Shown: piece after piece, positions 16,170 to 24,615 of the stretch
Layout of the letters: each line of letters opens with the position of its first letter
Position numbering within the stretch: position 1 is the first letter of the stretch
Assembly (NCBI RefSeq): GCF_017744555.1
Contig: NZ_JAGIBD010000002.1
Location: forward strand, 211,104 to 275,103
Origin: Cellulomonas sp.
GTDB taxonomy: Bacteria; Actinomycetota; Actinomycetes; Actinomycetales; Cellulomonadaceae
Direction: 5' to 3'
Length of the DNA: 64,000 bases
Notes under the pieces: model-generated
Told to the model about the DNA's origin: nothing
Databases searched by the model: none
The model's input: only the letters and a program-made list of their open reading frames with translations
Program-made: the position numbers and the translations under genes

Positions 16170-17156
16170 TCAGTTCGGCTCGGCGCGACCCTCGCGCCAG
16201 TACCCCATGAACGCGACGGCCTTGCGGTCGACGCCGCACTCCCCGACGAGGTGGCGCCGGAGCGTCTTGATGACGGCGGCCTCGCCCGCGAGCCACGCGT
16301 ACATGGCGGCCTCGGTCCGCAGGGGTGCGCCGGTGGCGTCGACCGGGACCTCCCACAGCAGCCCGGCGTCGATGTCGACGTCCTCCAGGTCGACGTCCGG
16401 CGCGGGCGCCTGACCGGGCAGCATCCGGGCGGCGGCGGCCTGGACGGCGGGGACGAGGAGCGAGCCGTGCGCGCGCCCGTCGCGGCCGTACCAGCGCACG
16501 GTCACACCGGACGGGGCGACGAGGGGCAGCCGGTCCTCCGAGGACGGCATCTCGATGAGCGCCTCGCCGCGGGCGTCCGCGGGGAGCCGCTCGAGGATGC
16601 CGGCGATCGCGGGCAGGGCCGTCTCGTCGCCGGCGATGAGCAGGCGGTCGGTGCGGGCGGGCGGGACGAAGTCGACGCCGCCGTGCGGGCCGACCGCGTC
16701 GGCGTTGGGGCCGAGGATGACGAGCTCGTCGCCGACGGTCGCGCCGAGGGCCCACCGGGAGGCCGGGCCGAGGTCGCCGTGCAGGACGACGTCGACGTCC
16801 ACCTCACGACGCGCGGGGCGCACGCCGCGGGCTGTGTACGTGCGGATCGGGTGGCGCCGCTCGTCGGGCAGCGAGCGCCAGCGGCCGTACCAGTCGTCGC
16901 TCGCGCGCAGGTCGAGCAGCTCGGTGTAGCCACAGTCGAGCGGCAGGAAGAACTTGATGCGCTGGTCGAAGCCGTTGTCCGCGAACCGGTCGAGGTCGTC
17001 GCCCGTGAACGTCAGGCGGAGGACGCTCGGGCACAGCCGCTGCACGCCCGCGACCTGCACCGCGAACATCCGGAACGGCAGGGCCGGGGCCTCCACGGCC
17101 GTCGCCACGGTGGGCGCCACGGTCGTCGCCTCGGTCGTCGTCACGCCCGTCAGCAT
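16170..17156 (-). CDS. Siderophore-interacting protein (FAD-dependent ferric reductase)
   Basis: The 328-residue product has the ViuB/SIP layout: an FAD-binding barrel ([19 protein letters not shown], then [10 protein letters not shown] containing the RxYT flavin motif) and a NAD(P)-binding C-terminal half ([19 protein letters not shown]). It releases iron from imported ferric siderophores by reduction, matching the ABC operon two genes away. The ATG at 17156 is used because a palindromic iron box sits just upstream (17164-17181). A GTG at 17195 would put that box inside the gene. Neither has a clear Shine-Dalgarno, so the exact start is unsettled. Confidence 0.9.
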   Translation of the reverse strand: MLTGVTTTEATTVAPTVATAVEAPALPFRMFAVQVAGVQRLCPSVLRLTFTGDDLDRFADNGFDQRIKFFLPLDCGYTELLDLRASDDWYGRWRSLPDERRHPIRTYTARGVRPARREVDVDVVLHGDLGPASRWALGATVGDELVILGPNADAVGPHGGVDFVPPARTDRLLIAGDETALPAIAGILERLPADARGEALIEMPSSEDRLPLVAPSGVTVRWYGRDGRAHGSLLVPAVQAAAARMLPGQAPAPDVDLEDVDIDAGLLWEVPVDATGAPLRTEAAMYAWLAGEAAVIKTLRRHLVGECGVDRKAVAFMGYWREGRAEPN

Positions 17157-17163
17157 AGAGGAA

Positions 17164-17181
17164 GGTGAGGCTTGCCTCACC
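17164..17181. promoter_or_regulatory. IdeR/DtxR-type iron box between the SIP and PH-domain genes
   Basis: GGTGAGGC-TT-GCCTCACC is a perfect 8-bp-arm palindrome resembling the DtxR/IdeR consensus (TTAGGTTAGSCTAACCTAA). It ends eight bases before the SIP start on the minus strand and lies 68 bases before the divergent PH-domain gene. Fe(II)-IdeR should repress the SIP gene when iron is sufficient. Confidence 0.75.
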
Positions 17182-17249
17182 AGGGTGTTCGTCACACCCG
17201 CGGGTGCTCCATCATGGCCGCACCACCCCGACGATCACGCGAGGCGACG

Positions 17250-17630
17250 ATGACGCAGCAGGCCACCCCCATCCCGCACGACAAGGCCGACCAGCTCGAG
17301 CAGGTCCAGGAAGGGCTGATCGACGGCGAGACGATCTACGCGGTCTACGACTGCACGGGCGTCGGCACCGGCTTCGTCGGCGTCACGAACTTCCGGGTGA
17401 TCCTGCAGGACAAGTCGTTCGCGGGCGGGAAGTCGGCTGTGACGTCGCTGCCGATCCGCTCGATCCAGGCGGTCTCGTTCGTCTCCGACAAGTCGGTGTT
17501 CGGCCGCCACATCGCGTCCGCGACGATCGCGCTCACGGCGGGGTCGACGGTCCACGAGGCGACGTTCCGCGGCGACGCCAAGGCGAAGCACGTGCACGAC
17601 ACGATCCTGTGGCTGCTCACCCGGTCGTGA
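17250..17630 (+). CDS. Bacterial PH-domain protein
   Basis: A 126-residue soluble protein composed of one pleckstrin-like domain: LIDGETIYAVYDCTG, then FVGVTNFRVILQDKSF, VTSLPIRSIQAV and a C-terminal helix AKHVHDTILWLLT. This matches the YvbH-like bacterial PH group (GVTNxRxI and SIPxxxI motifs), whose biochemical role is unknown. The ATG at 17250 gives the family-length protein; the in-frame start at 17172 adds a sequence with no PH character. Its promoter region contains the iron box, but the link to iron may only reflect the shared intergenic space. It is convergent with the permease gene, four bases apart. Confidence 0.8.
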   Translation: MTQQATPIPHDKADQLEQVQEGLIDGETIYAVYDCTGVGTGFVGVTNFRVILQDKSFAGGKSAVTSLPIRSIQAVSFVSDKSVFGRHIASATIALTAGSTVHEATFRGDAKAKHVHDTILWLLTRS

Positions 17631-17634
17631 GGTC

Positions 17635-19737
17635 TCACAGCGACCGGCGGGTCCGCCAGAGCAGCGACACGAAGTAGGGCGCGCCGATCACCGCGGTCAC
17701 CAAGCCCGCAGGGATCTGCACGGGTGCGAGCAGCGTCCGCCCGACCGTGTCGGCCACGCTCAGCAGCACCGCCCCGAGCAGGGCTGCGACCGGGATGACG
17801 CGCGCGTGCGACGACCCGACGAGCGACCGTGCCAGGTGCGGCGCGACGAGCCCGACGAACCCCACGACGCCGACCGCCGACACCGACACGGCCGTCAGCA
17901 GCGCGGTCACGGCCAGCAGCAGGAACCGGGTCCGTTCGAGCCGGACGCCGAGCACGCGGGGCAGGTCGTCGTCGAGCGCGAGCAGGTCGAGGTCCCGCCG
18001 GTGCCGCACGAGCACCGGCACGAGCACCACGAGCGCGACGGCGACGGGCCACACCTGTGCGGCCGTCCGCCCGTACGTCGACCCGGACAGCCACGTGAGC
18101 GCCATCGTCGTGTTCCAGGGGCTCGTGACGACGACGAGCAGCGTGATGAGCGACGTCGCCGCCGCCGACACCCCGATCCCGACGAGCACGAGCCGGTCCG
18201 AGCTCAGCCCGCGGCGCGACGACAGCCCGTAGACGAGCGCGAACGTGAGCACGGCCCCGACGCACGCGGCGGCCGACACGACCCACACGGACGCCGCGGG
18301 CATGAGCACGATCGCGAGCACCGCCGCGACCCCGGCGCCGCCGGTGATGCCGAGCAGCCCCGGCTCGGCGAGCGGGTTGCGGGCGACGCCCTGCACGCTC
18401 GTCCCGGCCAGACCGAGCGCGGCTCCGGCGAGCACGGCGGCCATCACGCGCGGCATCCGCTGGTCGAGCACGAAGCTCACCTGACGGCCGCTCGTGCCCG
18501 CGAACCAGTGCGCCACGTCGCCGAGCAGCAGCAGCCGGTCGCCGAGCAGCACGGCGGCGACGAGCGCGACGGCGATCGCGGTCACCAGCGCCGCGACCAC
18601 GACGAGCACCCGCCGCCGGGACGCCGGACGGGCACCCACGGCCGCGACCTGCGCCGACCCGCTGTCCCGCAGCCGCCGCGCGAGCCACACCATGAGGACG
18701 GCCCCGAGCAGCGTCGTCACGACGCCGGTCGGGATTCCCGCCCCGGTGCGCCCGGGCACGAGCAGCCGCAGCAGCACGTCCGCGGCCAGCACCACGACGC
18801 AGCCCGCGAGCGCGGCGAGGGGAAGCAGCAGCCGGTGCCGGTGCAGCCCGCGGACCCGCCCGGCGACGAGCCGCGCGATCACCGGCGCGGACAGCCCGAC
18901 GAACCCGACGGGCCCGGCGACAGTCACCGCGACGGCGGCGAGCAGCACCGCGAGCAGCACCCCGACCACGCGGGTCCGTCGCACGTCGAGCCCCAGCACG
19001 GACGCGGTGTCGTCGCCCAGCGCGAGCACGTCGAGCCTGCGCGCCCACAGCATGCAGACGACGGCGGCGAGCACGACGACGGGCGCGGCCTGCGTCACCT
19101 TGGCGGTGCCGGACTGCACGATCGAGCCCTCGCCCCAGGCGAACATCCCCTGGGTCTCCTGCGCGAACAGGATCATCAGCAGCATCGTCACGGACGACAG
19201 CGCGAGCATCGTGGCCGACCCCGCGAGCACCAGGCGGGTCGGACCGGCGGCGCCCGCACGGGCGACGAGCAGCACGAGCCCCGCCGCGAGCAGCCCGCCC
19301 GTGAACGCGAGCGCCCCGGACACCGCGAGCGGCAGCGTGAAGCCGACGACGGCGGCGAGCACCACGGCCAGGTACGCGCCCGCGTTGACGGCGAGCGTGT
19401 CAGGCGACGCGAGCGGGTTGCGGGCCACCGACTGCAGGACCGCCCCGGAGACGCCGAGCGCGGTGCCGACGAGCAGGCCGGCGAGCACGCGCGGTGCGCG
19501 GGACGCGACGAGCACCGCGAGGGTCTCGTCGTCCCCGTCGCCCGTGAGCAGCGACAGCAGGTCCCCGAGCCCGACGTGCGAGGTGCCGAGCGTGAGGTCC
19601 CACGCGCCGAGCAGGACGACGAGCGCGACGCCGACGACGAACACTGCCGTGACGGCAGCGATGCGCGGACGCTCGTGCGAGGGGCCCGTCGCCTGTGCGG
19701 CGACGGACCCCTGCGCGGCCTCGAGCTCGAGCGTCAC
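17635..19737 (-). CDS. Fused double FecCD-type siderophore permease
   Basis: One 700-residue polypeptide contains two complete FecCD/BtuC-type permeases. The first covers about residues 30-335 (VASRAPRVLAGLLVGTALG, GAVLQSVARNPLASPD, VGFVGLSAPVIARL). The second covers 355-700 (LDQRMPRVMAAVLAGAALG, TSVQGVARNPLAEPG, VGFVGLVAPHLARSLVG). Each has about ten helices and the conserved RNPLA and GFVGL loops that contact the ATPase. In most systems these halves are two subunits. The GTG at 19737 overlaps the stop of the binding-protein gene (GTGA). With the neighbouring ATPase and lipoprotein it forms a ferric-siderophore importer. Confidence 0.93.
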   Translation of the reverse strand: MTLELEAAQGSVAAQATGPSHERPRIAAVTAVFVVGVALVVLLGAWDLTLGTSHVGLGDLLSLLTGDGDDETLAVLVASRAPRVLAGLLVGTALGVSGAVLQSVARNPLASPDTLAVNAGAYLAVVLAAVVGFTLPLAVSGALAFTGGLLAAGLVLLVARAGAAGPTRLVLAGSATMLALSSVTMLLMILFAQETQGMFAWGEGSIVQSGTAKVTQAAPVVVLAAVVCMLWARRLDVLALGDDTASVLGLDVRRTRVVGVLLAVLLAAVAVTVAGPVGFVGLSAPVIARLVAGRVRGLHRHRLLLPLAALAGCVVVLAADVLLRLLVPGRTGAGIPTGVVTTLLGAVLMVWLARRLRDSGSAQVAAVGARPASRRRVLVVVAALVTAIAVALVAAVLLGDRLLLLGDVAHWFAGTSGRQVSFVLDQRMPRVMAAVLAGAALGLAGTSVQGVARNPLAEPGLLGITGGAGVAAVLAIVLMPAASVWVVSAAACVGAVLTFALVYGLSSRRGLSSDRLVLVGIGVSAAATSLITLLVVVTSPWNTTMALTWLSGSTYGRTAAQVWPVAVALVVLVPVLVRHRRDLDLLALDDDLPRVLGVRLERTRFLLLAVTALLTAVSVSAVGVVGFVGLVAPHLARSLVGSSHARVIPVAALLGAVLLSVADTVGRTLLAPVQIPAGLVTAVIGAPYFVSLLWRTRRSL

Positions 19738-20726
19738 TTCGTGACGGCGTCGACCGTGGAGTCGATCCACGCGGCGGCCGACTGCGGACCGCCGAACGGC
19801 CAGATGCCGTCGGGCTGGCGCACGACGTCGCCGGCCACGACGAACGGCAGCTGCTGCCAGATCGCGTTGTCCTTGAGCACGTCGCGGAACGCGTCGCCGC
19901 CGTCGGTGTCGCTCGCGCCGTAGATGAACGTGACGCCGTCGCCGAGGCCGGTCAGGCCCTCGACGTCGGTCGACGCGAGACCGTAGTCGGGGTCGCCCTC
20001 GCCGGTCCACGCGTTCTTCAGCCCGAGCAGCGACGCGACGCCGCCGAGGAACGAACCCTCGGTGTACATCCGGATCGACACCGCGCCGTCGGACTCCCAG
20101 CCGTCGGCCATCGTGTAGAGCGCACCCGCCTTGCCGGCGGCCTCCAGCTTCGCCTTGCCGTCCGCGACGGCCTGGTCGAACGCCTCGATCGCGGCGTCGG
20201 CCTCGTCGGCCGTGCCCGTCGCGTCGCCGAGCACCTCGAGCGTGTGCTTCATGTAGCCGATCGGGTCCTCGCCGTCCGAGCCGCGCAGCGCGATGACCGG
20301 CACCTGCGCCTCGATCTGCGTGATGACCTCCTCGGGCAGGTCGGTGGTGGTGACGACGAGGTCGGGGTCGAGCGCCGCGATCGCGTCGAGGCTCGGCTCG
20401 CCGCGCATGCCGACGTCAGGCGTCGACGGGTCGAGCGGCACCACGGTGTCCCACACGTTGTAGCCCTTGACGTCGGCCTCGCCGACCGGGGTCACGCCGA
20501 GCGTGAGCAGGTTCTCGGTGAGTCCCCACTCGAGCGAGACGACCTTGGTCGCGGGGTGGTCGAGCGTGACCTCGCCGCGCTCGTCGGTCACGGTGACCGG
20601 GCCGCCGGCGGGGTTCGCCGAGCCGGTCGGCTCGGACGCGGCGGCGTCCTCGGTGGTGCCGCACGCGGAGAGCAGCAGGGCGGTCGCGAGCGCGCCGGTG
20701 ACGGCGGCGACGGGCAGGGAGCGCAT
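19734..20726 (-). CDS. Iron-siderophore ABC transporter substrate-binding lipoprotein
   Basis: The 330-residue precursor has a lipobox LLLSAC near residue 21 (cleavage before Cys), then a TroA/FepB-type binding fold: KVVSLEWGLTENLLTLGVTP, SLDAIAALDPDLVVTT, PFVVAGDVVRQPDGIWPFGG. It captures ferric siderophores outside the membrane and passes them to the fused permease. Its stop overlaps the permease start. It follows the ATPase gene by 92 bases; that gap has no obvious promoter, so all three are probably one transcript from the iron-box promoter at 21716-21751. Confidence 0.92.
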   Translation of the reverse strand: MRSLPVAAVTGALATALLLSACGTTEDAAASEPTGSANPAGGPVTVTDERGEVTLDHPATKVVSLEWGLTENLLTLGVTPVGEADVKGYNVWDTVVPLDPSTPDVGMRGEPSLDAIAALDPDLVVTTTDLPEEVITQIEAQVPVIALRGSDGEDPIGYMKHTLEVLGDATGTADEADAAIEAFDQAVADGKAKLEAAGKAGALYTMADGWESDGAVSIRMYTEGSFLGGVASLLGLKNAWTGEGDPDYGLASTDVEGLTGLGDGVTFIYGASDTDGGDAFRDVLKDNAIWQQLPFVVAGDVVRQPDGIWPFGGPQSAAAWIDSTVDAVTK

Positions 20727-20818
20727 CAGGGTTCCTCGGGGTCGGGTCGGTCTTCCCGGGCGGGGGCGGCCCGGACCGGCCCGGCGAACGTCTCACCGGA
20801 CCGGGTTCCTTCGGGGGA

Positions 20819-21709
20819 TCAGACGACGGCGAGGTCGCGGGTCTCGGGAGTGGTCTCGGGGGTGCTCGTGCCCCGCGCGGTGCCGCGGGCTGCGGGCCGG
20901 TGCGTGTGCCGGCCGACGGGGTGCGTGCGGACCCGGCCCGTGTGCTCGTCGACGCTCACGTCGATCCGGATGCCGTACGTGTCCGAGAGCGCGTCGGCGG
21001 TGAGCACCTCGTGCGGCAGGCCCGCGCCGACCACATTGCCGCCGCGCAGCAGCACCACGTGGTCCGCGACGGCAGCCGCCTGGTCGAGGTCGTGCAGCAC
21101 CACGCCGACGGCCACGCCGTGCTCGTCGGCGAGGTCGCGGACCAGGTCGAGGATCTCCACCTGGTAGCGCAGGTCGAGGTGGTTCGTCGGCTCGTCGAGC
21201 AGCAGCACGCCCGTGTCCTGCGCCAGGCACGTCGCGAGCCACACGCGCTGCAGCTCACCGCCGGACAGCTCGTCCACGCCGCGCTCGGCCATGGGCTCGA
21301 CGCCCGTCACGGTCATCGCCCACCGGATCGCGCGCGGACCGTCCGGGTCGGACTGGCGCCAGCGGCCGCGGTGCGGGTGCCGGCCGTAGCCGACGACGTC
21401 CCGCACGCTCATGCCCGACGGCGTGGGCCGCGACTGCGACAGGAGCGTGACCCGTCGGGCGAAGTGCTTGGCGGACAGCGCGAGCGCGTCGGGCACGTCG
21501 ACCAGGCTGACCGTGCCGTCGTCGGGCGTGTGCAGCCGGGCCAGCGCGCGCAGCAGCGTGGACTTGCCGGAGCCGTTGGGGCCGACGAGCGCGGTCACCT
21601 GCCCGGACAGCAGGCGCAGGCCGGCACGCTGCACGACGACCTTGCCGTGGTAGGCGAGGCGCAGGTCCTCACCGCGGAGCGCTGGTTCGGGGGCCGGTGT
21701 CGTGGGCAC
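20819..21709 (-). CDS. Iron-siderophore ABC transporter ATP-binding protein
   Basis: This 296-residue ATPase has Walker A GPNGSGKST (43-51), a Q-loop in VTLLSQSRPTPSGMSVRD, signature LSGGELQR (about 150-157), Walker B VLLLDEPTNHLDL and H-loop VVLHDLDQAA, all in FecE/FhuC order. The last 40 residues are Thr/Arg-rich and not part of the fold. The GTG at 21709 has no Shine-Dalgarno; TAATGT at 21716-21721 (minus strand) ends six bases before it, so the mRNA is probably leaderless. The iron box at 21735-21751 covers the expected -35 region. Confidence 0.94.
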   Translation of the reverse strand: MPTTPAPEPALRGEDLRLAYHGKVVVQRAGLRLLSGQVTALVGPNGSGKSTLLRALARLHTPDDGTVSLVDVPDALALSAKHFARRVTLLSQSRPTPSGMSVRDVVGYGRHPHRGRWRQSDPDGPRAIRWAMTVTGVEPMAERGVDELSGGELQRVWLATCLAQDTGVLLLDEPTNHLDLRYQVEILDLVRDLADEHGVAVGVVLHDLDQAAAVADHVVLLRGGNVVGAGLPHEVLTADALSDTYGIRIDVSVDEHTGRVRTHPVGRHTHRPAARGTARGTSTPETTPETRDLAVV

Positions 21710-21715
21710 GGGCTG

Positions 21716-21751
21716 ACATTAGCCGTACCTAAGTAAGGTTTGCCAAACCTT
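21716..21751 (-). promoter_or_regulatory. Promoter and IdeR-type iron box of the siderophore ABC operon
   Basis: AAGGTTTG-C-CAAACCTT (21735-21751) is a perfect 8-bp-arm palindrome close to the DtxR/IdeR consensus. On the minus strand TTGGCA inside the box is 19 bases from TAATGT (21716-21721), which ends six bases before the GTG of the ATPase. Repression by iron-loaded IdeR would block the -35 element. Confidence 0.75.
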
Positions 21752-21785
21752 GCTCGCAGATCGGGACGTGCACCTCGGGATGCGC

Positions 21786-22571
21786 CTATCGGGGAGAGGA
21801 GCTGTCCTCCACGGTCGGGGCAGCAGGGCGTTCGCGTTGACGTCTCAGCATCGGTGGCGAGCTGGTCGTCCCGGCCCACGCGAGCAGCGCTCCGAGGCAC
21901 AGCAGGATGGGCGGGAACACGAACCTGCCGTACCCACCGAACACGACCCACGCGACGCCGCCGGCGAACGCGAGGAGCCCGTAGGTCGTGTACACGGTGG
22001 TCTGCACCCACTGGTTGATCTCCATGGCGCGCGCATGCGGCACGACCCCCGGGAACGCAGCCTGGAGCTCGGTCGCGTTCCCGGTGAAGTCACGCTCGTC
22101 CCACACCAGCCCGGCTCGCCCGGCGGCTTCCCGGACCACGGTGGCGGGGTACCAACCAGCTTGGTGCTCGGGGAGGCTGGACCCAGTGACACCTTCACCA
22201 GACGGGAACGACCCGAGGACCGTCCCGGCGGTGTCGGTGATGACGTACCGGTCGACGATCCCGGGGCTGTACCGGGACGGGAACGCTGCCCGCAGCCTGG
22301 TGATCCTGTGCGCCTGCCCTGCGTGGTCCCCGATGGGGCAGCTGAAACCGCCCCGGTCGTAGAACCGGTGGCTGGGTGGCGTCCAGGTCACGACGTCCGG
22401 CCCGAGCTGCACGGACGACCCTTCGTACTGCCGCCGCACACCTGTGGGGTCGTACCGGCCGTGGTTCGGTTCGAGCAGCACCTGCTCATGGTGGCGCACC
22501 TGCGGCGTGGCGGGTGGGGTGTCGGTCACGTCGTGCTGCTGGCGAGGGTCGTCCGGCCCGACCGCTCGCAT
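21786..22571 (-). CDS. Putative membrane protein of unknown function
   Basis: From the ATG at 22571 the product is 261 residues. The first 180 have mixed composition, including a YDRGGFSCPIGDHAGQAHRI segment and DRYVITDTAGTVLGSFPSG that resembles a short strand-turn-strand domain. Two membrane helices follow (TVYTTYGLLAFAGGVAWVVF and FPPILLCLGALLAWAG), and the tail is charged. Base composition is a little lower in GC than its neighbours. I do not recognise a family. An in-frame GTG at 22529 could be the true start, since the first residues of the longer form look unstructured. Confidence 0.55.
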   Translation of the reverse strand: MRAVGPDDPRQQHDVTDTPPATPQVRHHEQVLLEPNHGRYDPTGVRRQYEGSSVQLGPDVVTWTPPSHRFYDRGGFSCPIGDHAGQAHRITRLRAAFPSRYSPGIVDRYVITDTAGTVLGSFPSGEGVTGSSLPEHQAGWYPATVVREAAGRAGLVWDERDFTGNATELQAAFPGVVPHARAMEINQWVQTTVYTTYGLLAFAGGVAWVVFGGYGRFVFPPILLCLGALLAWAGTTSSPPMLRRQRERPAAPTVEDSSSPR

Positions 22572-22682
22572 CTCGACCACGATCCCGAGCCGCCCGGCGC
22601 AGCTTCTTCGACGACCCTTCCTGCGCCCGCACGAGCGCCAGGGGAGCGAGCGCGGCGGGCCGGCTCGTGAACGACGCCGGCG

Positions 22683-23801
22683 TCAGACCGTCGAGCCGAA
22701 CGCCAGCCCGAGCAGGTACGTCGCCCCTGCCGCGCCGTACCCGATGGCGAGCTGACGCAGCGCCCGCTTGGCCGGCGACGCGCCCGACAGCACCCCGACC
22801 GTCGCGCCCGTGCCGAGCAGCGCGACACCGACGAGCACGGCCGCCCACAGCACCGCCGTCAGACCCTCGGCACCCAGGAGGTACGGCACCACCGGGATGA
22901 GCGCACCCGACGCGAAGAAGCAGAAGCTCGCGCCCGCCGCGCCCCACGCGGTGCCGATCGCCTCGTGCTCGTCGACCTCCTCGACGCCCTCCGCCGGCGG
23001 CAGCGTCAGCGACGACGTGCCGGGCGACCCCAGCACCGCGTCCGCCCGCTCCTGCGCCTCCTCGAGCGTCATGCCGCGCGCCCGGTAGACGAGCGCGAGC
23101 TCGTTCGCGTCGACGTCCAGGTGCGGCAGCGCCGCCCGGGCGTGCTCGCTGGGGCGCGACGCCTCCAGCAGCTCGCGCTGCGACCGCACCGACACGTACT
23201 CGCCCGCGCCCATCGACAGGGCGCCCGCGAGCAGACCGGCGAGGCCCGTGAGCAGCACCGCCTGGTTCGACGCCCCGCTCGCGCCGATGCCGAGCACGAG
23301 CGCCAGGTTGCTCACGAGGCCGTCGTTCGCCCCGAACACCGCCGCCCGGAACGTGCCCGAGATCCGGTTGCGACCCCGCAGCGCCAGGCCTCGGACGACC
23401 TCCTCGTGGATCCGCTCGTCCGCCGCCATGGTCGCCGTCGCGTCGTCGTCCTCGCCGTACGTCGAGCGCGCCTCGGCCCGCTGCGCGAGCGCGAGCACGA
23501 ACACCGACCCGAACCTGCGCGCGAGGAACCCGAGCACCCGGGTCCGCAGGTCGCCGCGCAGCGGCTTGCCCACGTCGTCACCCAGCAGGTCCAGCCAGTG
23601 CTGCTCGTGCCGGCCCTCGGCGTCCGCGAGCGCCAGCAGGATCGCGCGCTCCTCGCCCGTCCGGCGCGACGCGAGGTCCCGGTAGACGGCGGCCTCGGCC
23701 CGCTCGTCGGCGAGGTACTGCCGCCAGCGGCGGACCTGGCTCTTGGAGGGCGCCTGACCTGCGGAGATGCCACCGGAGGCGGCGGTGTTCGTGGACTGCA
23801 C
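22683..23801 (-). CDS. Erythrin-VIT1 iron/manganese transporter
   Basis: The 372-residue protein joins a ferritin-like helical domain (residues 25-150; carboxylates and histidines in ERAEAAVYRDLA, ADAEGRHEQHWLDLL, AADERIHEEVVRGLA) to a VIT1/CCC1 membrane domain with five helices (FGANDGLVSNLALVLGI, SMGAGEYVSVRSQREL, GAAGASFCFFASGALIPVVP). Such fusions move Fe(II)/Mn(II) out of the cytoplasm, with the erythrin domain sensing or oxidising iron. It starts with GTG at 23801. Its position beyond the siderophore operon fits iron detoxification, though no iron box precedes it. Confidence 0.92.
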   Translation of the reverse strand: MQSTNTAASGGISAGQAPSKSQVRRWRQYLADERAEAAVYRDLASRRTGEERAILLALADAEGRHEQHWLDLLGDDVGKPLRGDLRTRVLGFLARRFGSVFVLALAQRAEARSTYGEDDDATATMAADERIHEEVVRGLALRGRNRISGTFRAAVFGANDGLVSNLALVLGIGASGASNQAVLLTGLAGLLAGALSMGAGEYVSVRSQRELLEASRPSEHARAALPHLDVDANELALVYRARGMTLEEAQERADAVLGSPGTSSLTLPPAEGVEEVDEHEAIGTAWGAAGASFCFFASGALIPVVPYLLGAEGLTAVLWAAVLVGVALLGTGATVGVLSGASPAKRALRQLAIGYGAAGATYLLGLAFGSTV

Positions 23802-23952
23802 CCGTCCATGGTCGCAGCCGATCCGCGCGGAATCCGCCCCGAGCCAGGTGTTCGACTTGCCGAATCATCGGATGTGAACAACCGTGGCGACGACCGCCGG
23901 GCACCCGTCGGCGCCGGCAGCCACCACCCGCACCAACCCCGGGAGGGTCCCC

Positions 23953-24363
23953 ATGCGAGCCGAGACGCCCGTCGCCGCTGACCTGTCGGCCATCGCGCCG
24001 GCACGACGGTGGGCGCGCGAGCGGCTCAACGAGGCCGGCGTCGAGCAGGACCGCCTCGACCTGCTCGTCCTGCTGGTCAGCGAGCTCGTCACGAACGCCG
24101 TCGCGCACGCCGACCCGCCCGTGCTGCTACGCGTCGACGTCGACGACGAGCGCACCCGGGTCGAGGTCACGGACGGCGCGCGCGACGTGCCCGTGCTCAA
24201 GGACCCGCCGCCGACCGCACTCGGCGGGCGCGGCGTGATGTTCGTCGACCGGCTCGCGAGCGCGTGGGGCACGGCCCCCGAAAGCGGCGCCGCGGTGAAG
24301 GCCGTCTGGTTCGAGCTGCGCCACGACGACATCCCCGCCGACCTGGCCCGCTTTGCCCGCTGA
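23953..24363 (+). CDS. Anti-sigma-factor-type ATP-binding protein (HATPase_c_2)
   Basis: The 136-residue protein has the RsbW/SpoIIAB-like fold: N-box LLVSELVTNAVAHA, G1-type EVTDGARDVPV and G2-type LGGRGVMFVDRLASAWG. GGGAGG lies six bases before the ATG at 23953, which I prefer to an in-frame start at 23884. Such small standalone ATPases in actinobacteria act as serine kinases or anti-sigma factors in partner-switching networks. No anti-anti-sigma or sigma gene is adjacent, so the partner is unknown. Confidence 0.87.
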   Translation: MRAETPVAADLSAIAPARRWARERLNEAGVEQDRLDLLVLLVSELVTNAVAHADPPVLLRVDVDDERTRVEVTDGARDVPVLKDPPPTALGGRGVMFVDRLASAWGTAPESGAAVKAVWFELRHDDIPADLARFAR

Positions 24364-24367
24364 CCCG

Positions 24368-24507
24368 GGCCGCCAGTCCCGCCCCGGCCGCCAGTCCCTC
24401 CGGTCCCGCCCGGGCGCCCGTCCGTCCCGCCCGGCCGCCAGTCCCGCCCCGGCCGCCAGTCCCGCCCCGGCCGCCGGCTCCGCCCCACCCCTGCACCCGG
24501 CCGCCAG
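24368..24507. repeat. GC-rich intergenic repeats with an 18-bp unit
   Basis: Units of GGCCGCCAGTCCCGCCCC occur at 24368-24385 and 24433-24450, then 24451-24468. Degenerate copies start at 24386 and 24469, and a partial one at 24499. The block lies between two convergent genes. It is too short and irregular for a CRISPR array and shows no sign of coding. Confidence 0.8.
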
Positions 24508-24516
24508 CTCACAGCG

Positions 24517-24588
24517 GCGAGTTCGTGGGTTGTGGGCGAGTTCGTGGGTTGTAGGGCACGAACTCGGCGGGAAGCCACGAACTCGGCG
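24517..24588. repeat. Nested direct and inverted repeats between convergent genes
   Basis: GCGAGTTCGTGGGTTGT occurs twice (24517-24533 and 24536-24552). It is followed by two inverted copies of its core, CACGAACTCGGCG (24557-24569 and 24576-24588). The inner pair forms a perfect 10-bp stem (24537-24546 with 24557-24566) with a 10-base loop; the outer pair (24518-24527 with 24576-24585) nests around it. It could act as a bidirectional terminator for the flanking genes, or be a dispersed repeat element. Confidence 0.8.
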
Positions 24589-24615
24589 ACCGGCCGACCG
24601 GCCGCCCGGGGCGGC

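Noticed and set aside
17806..19923. A 705-codon plus-strand frame over the permease
   Set aside because: It is a His/Arg/Asp-rich antisense reading of a membrane protein gene, without hydrophobic segments or a domain.
24368..24507. Possible CRISPR array
   Set aside because: Units are only 18 bases, mostly head to tail with no unique spacers of 30-40 bases, and no cas gene is present.
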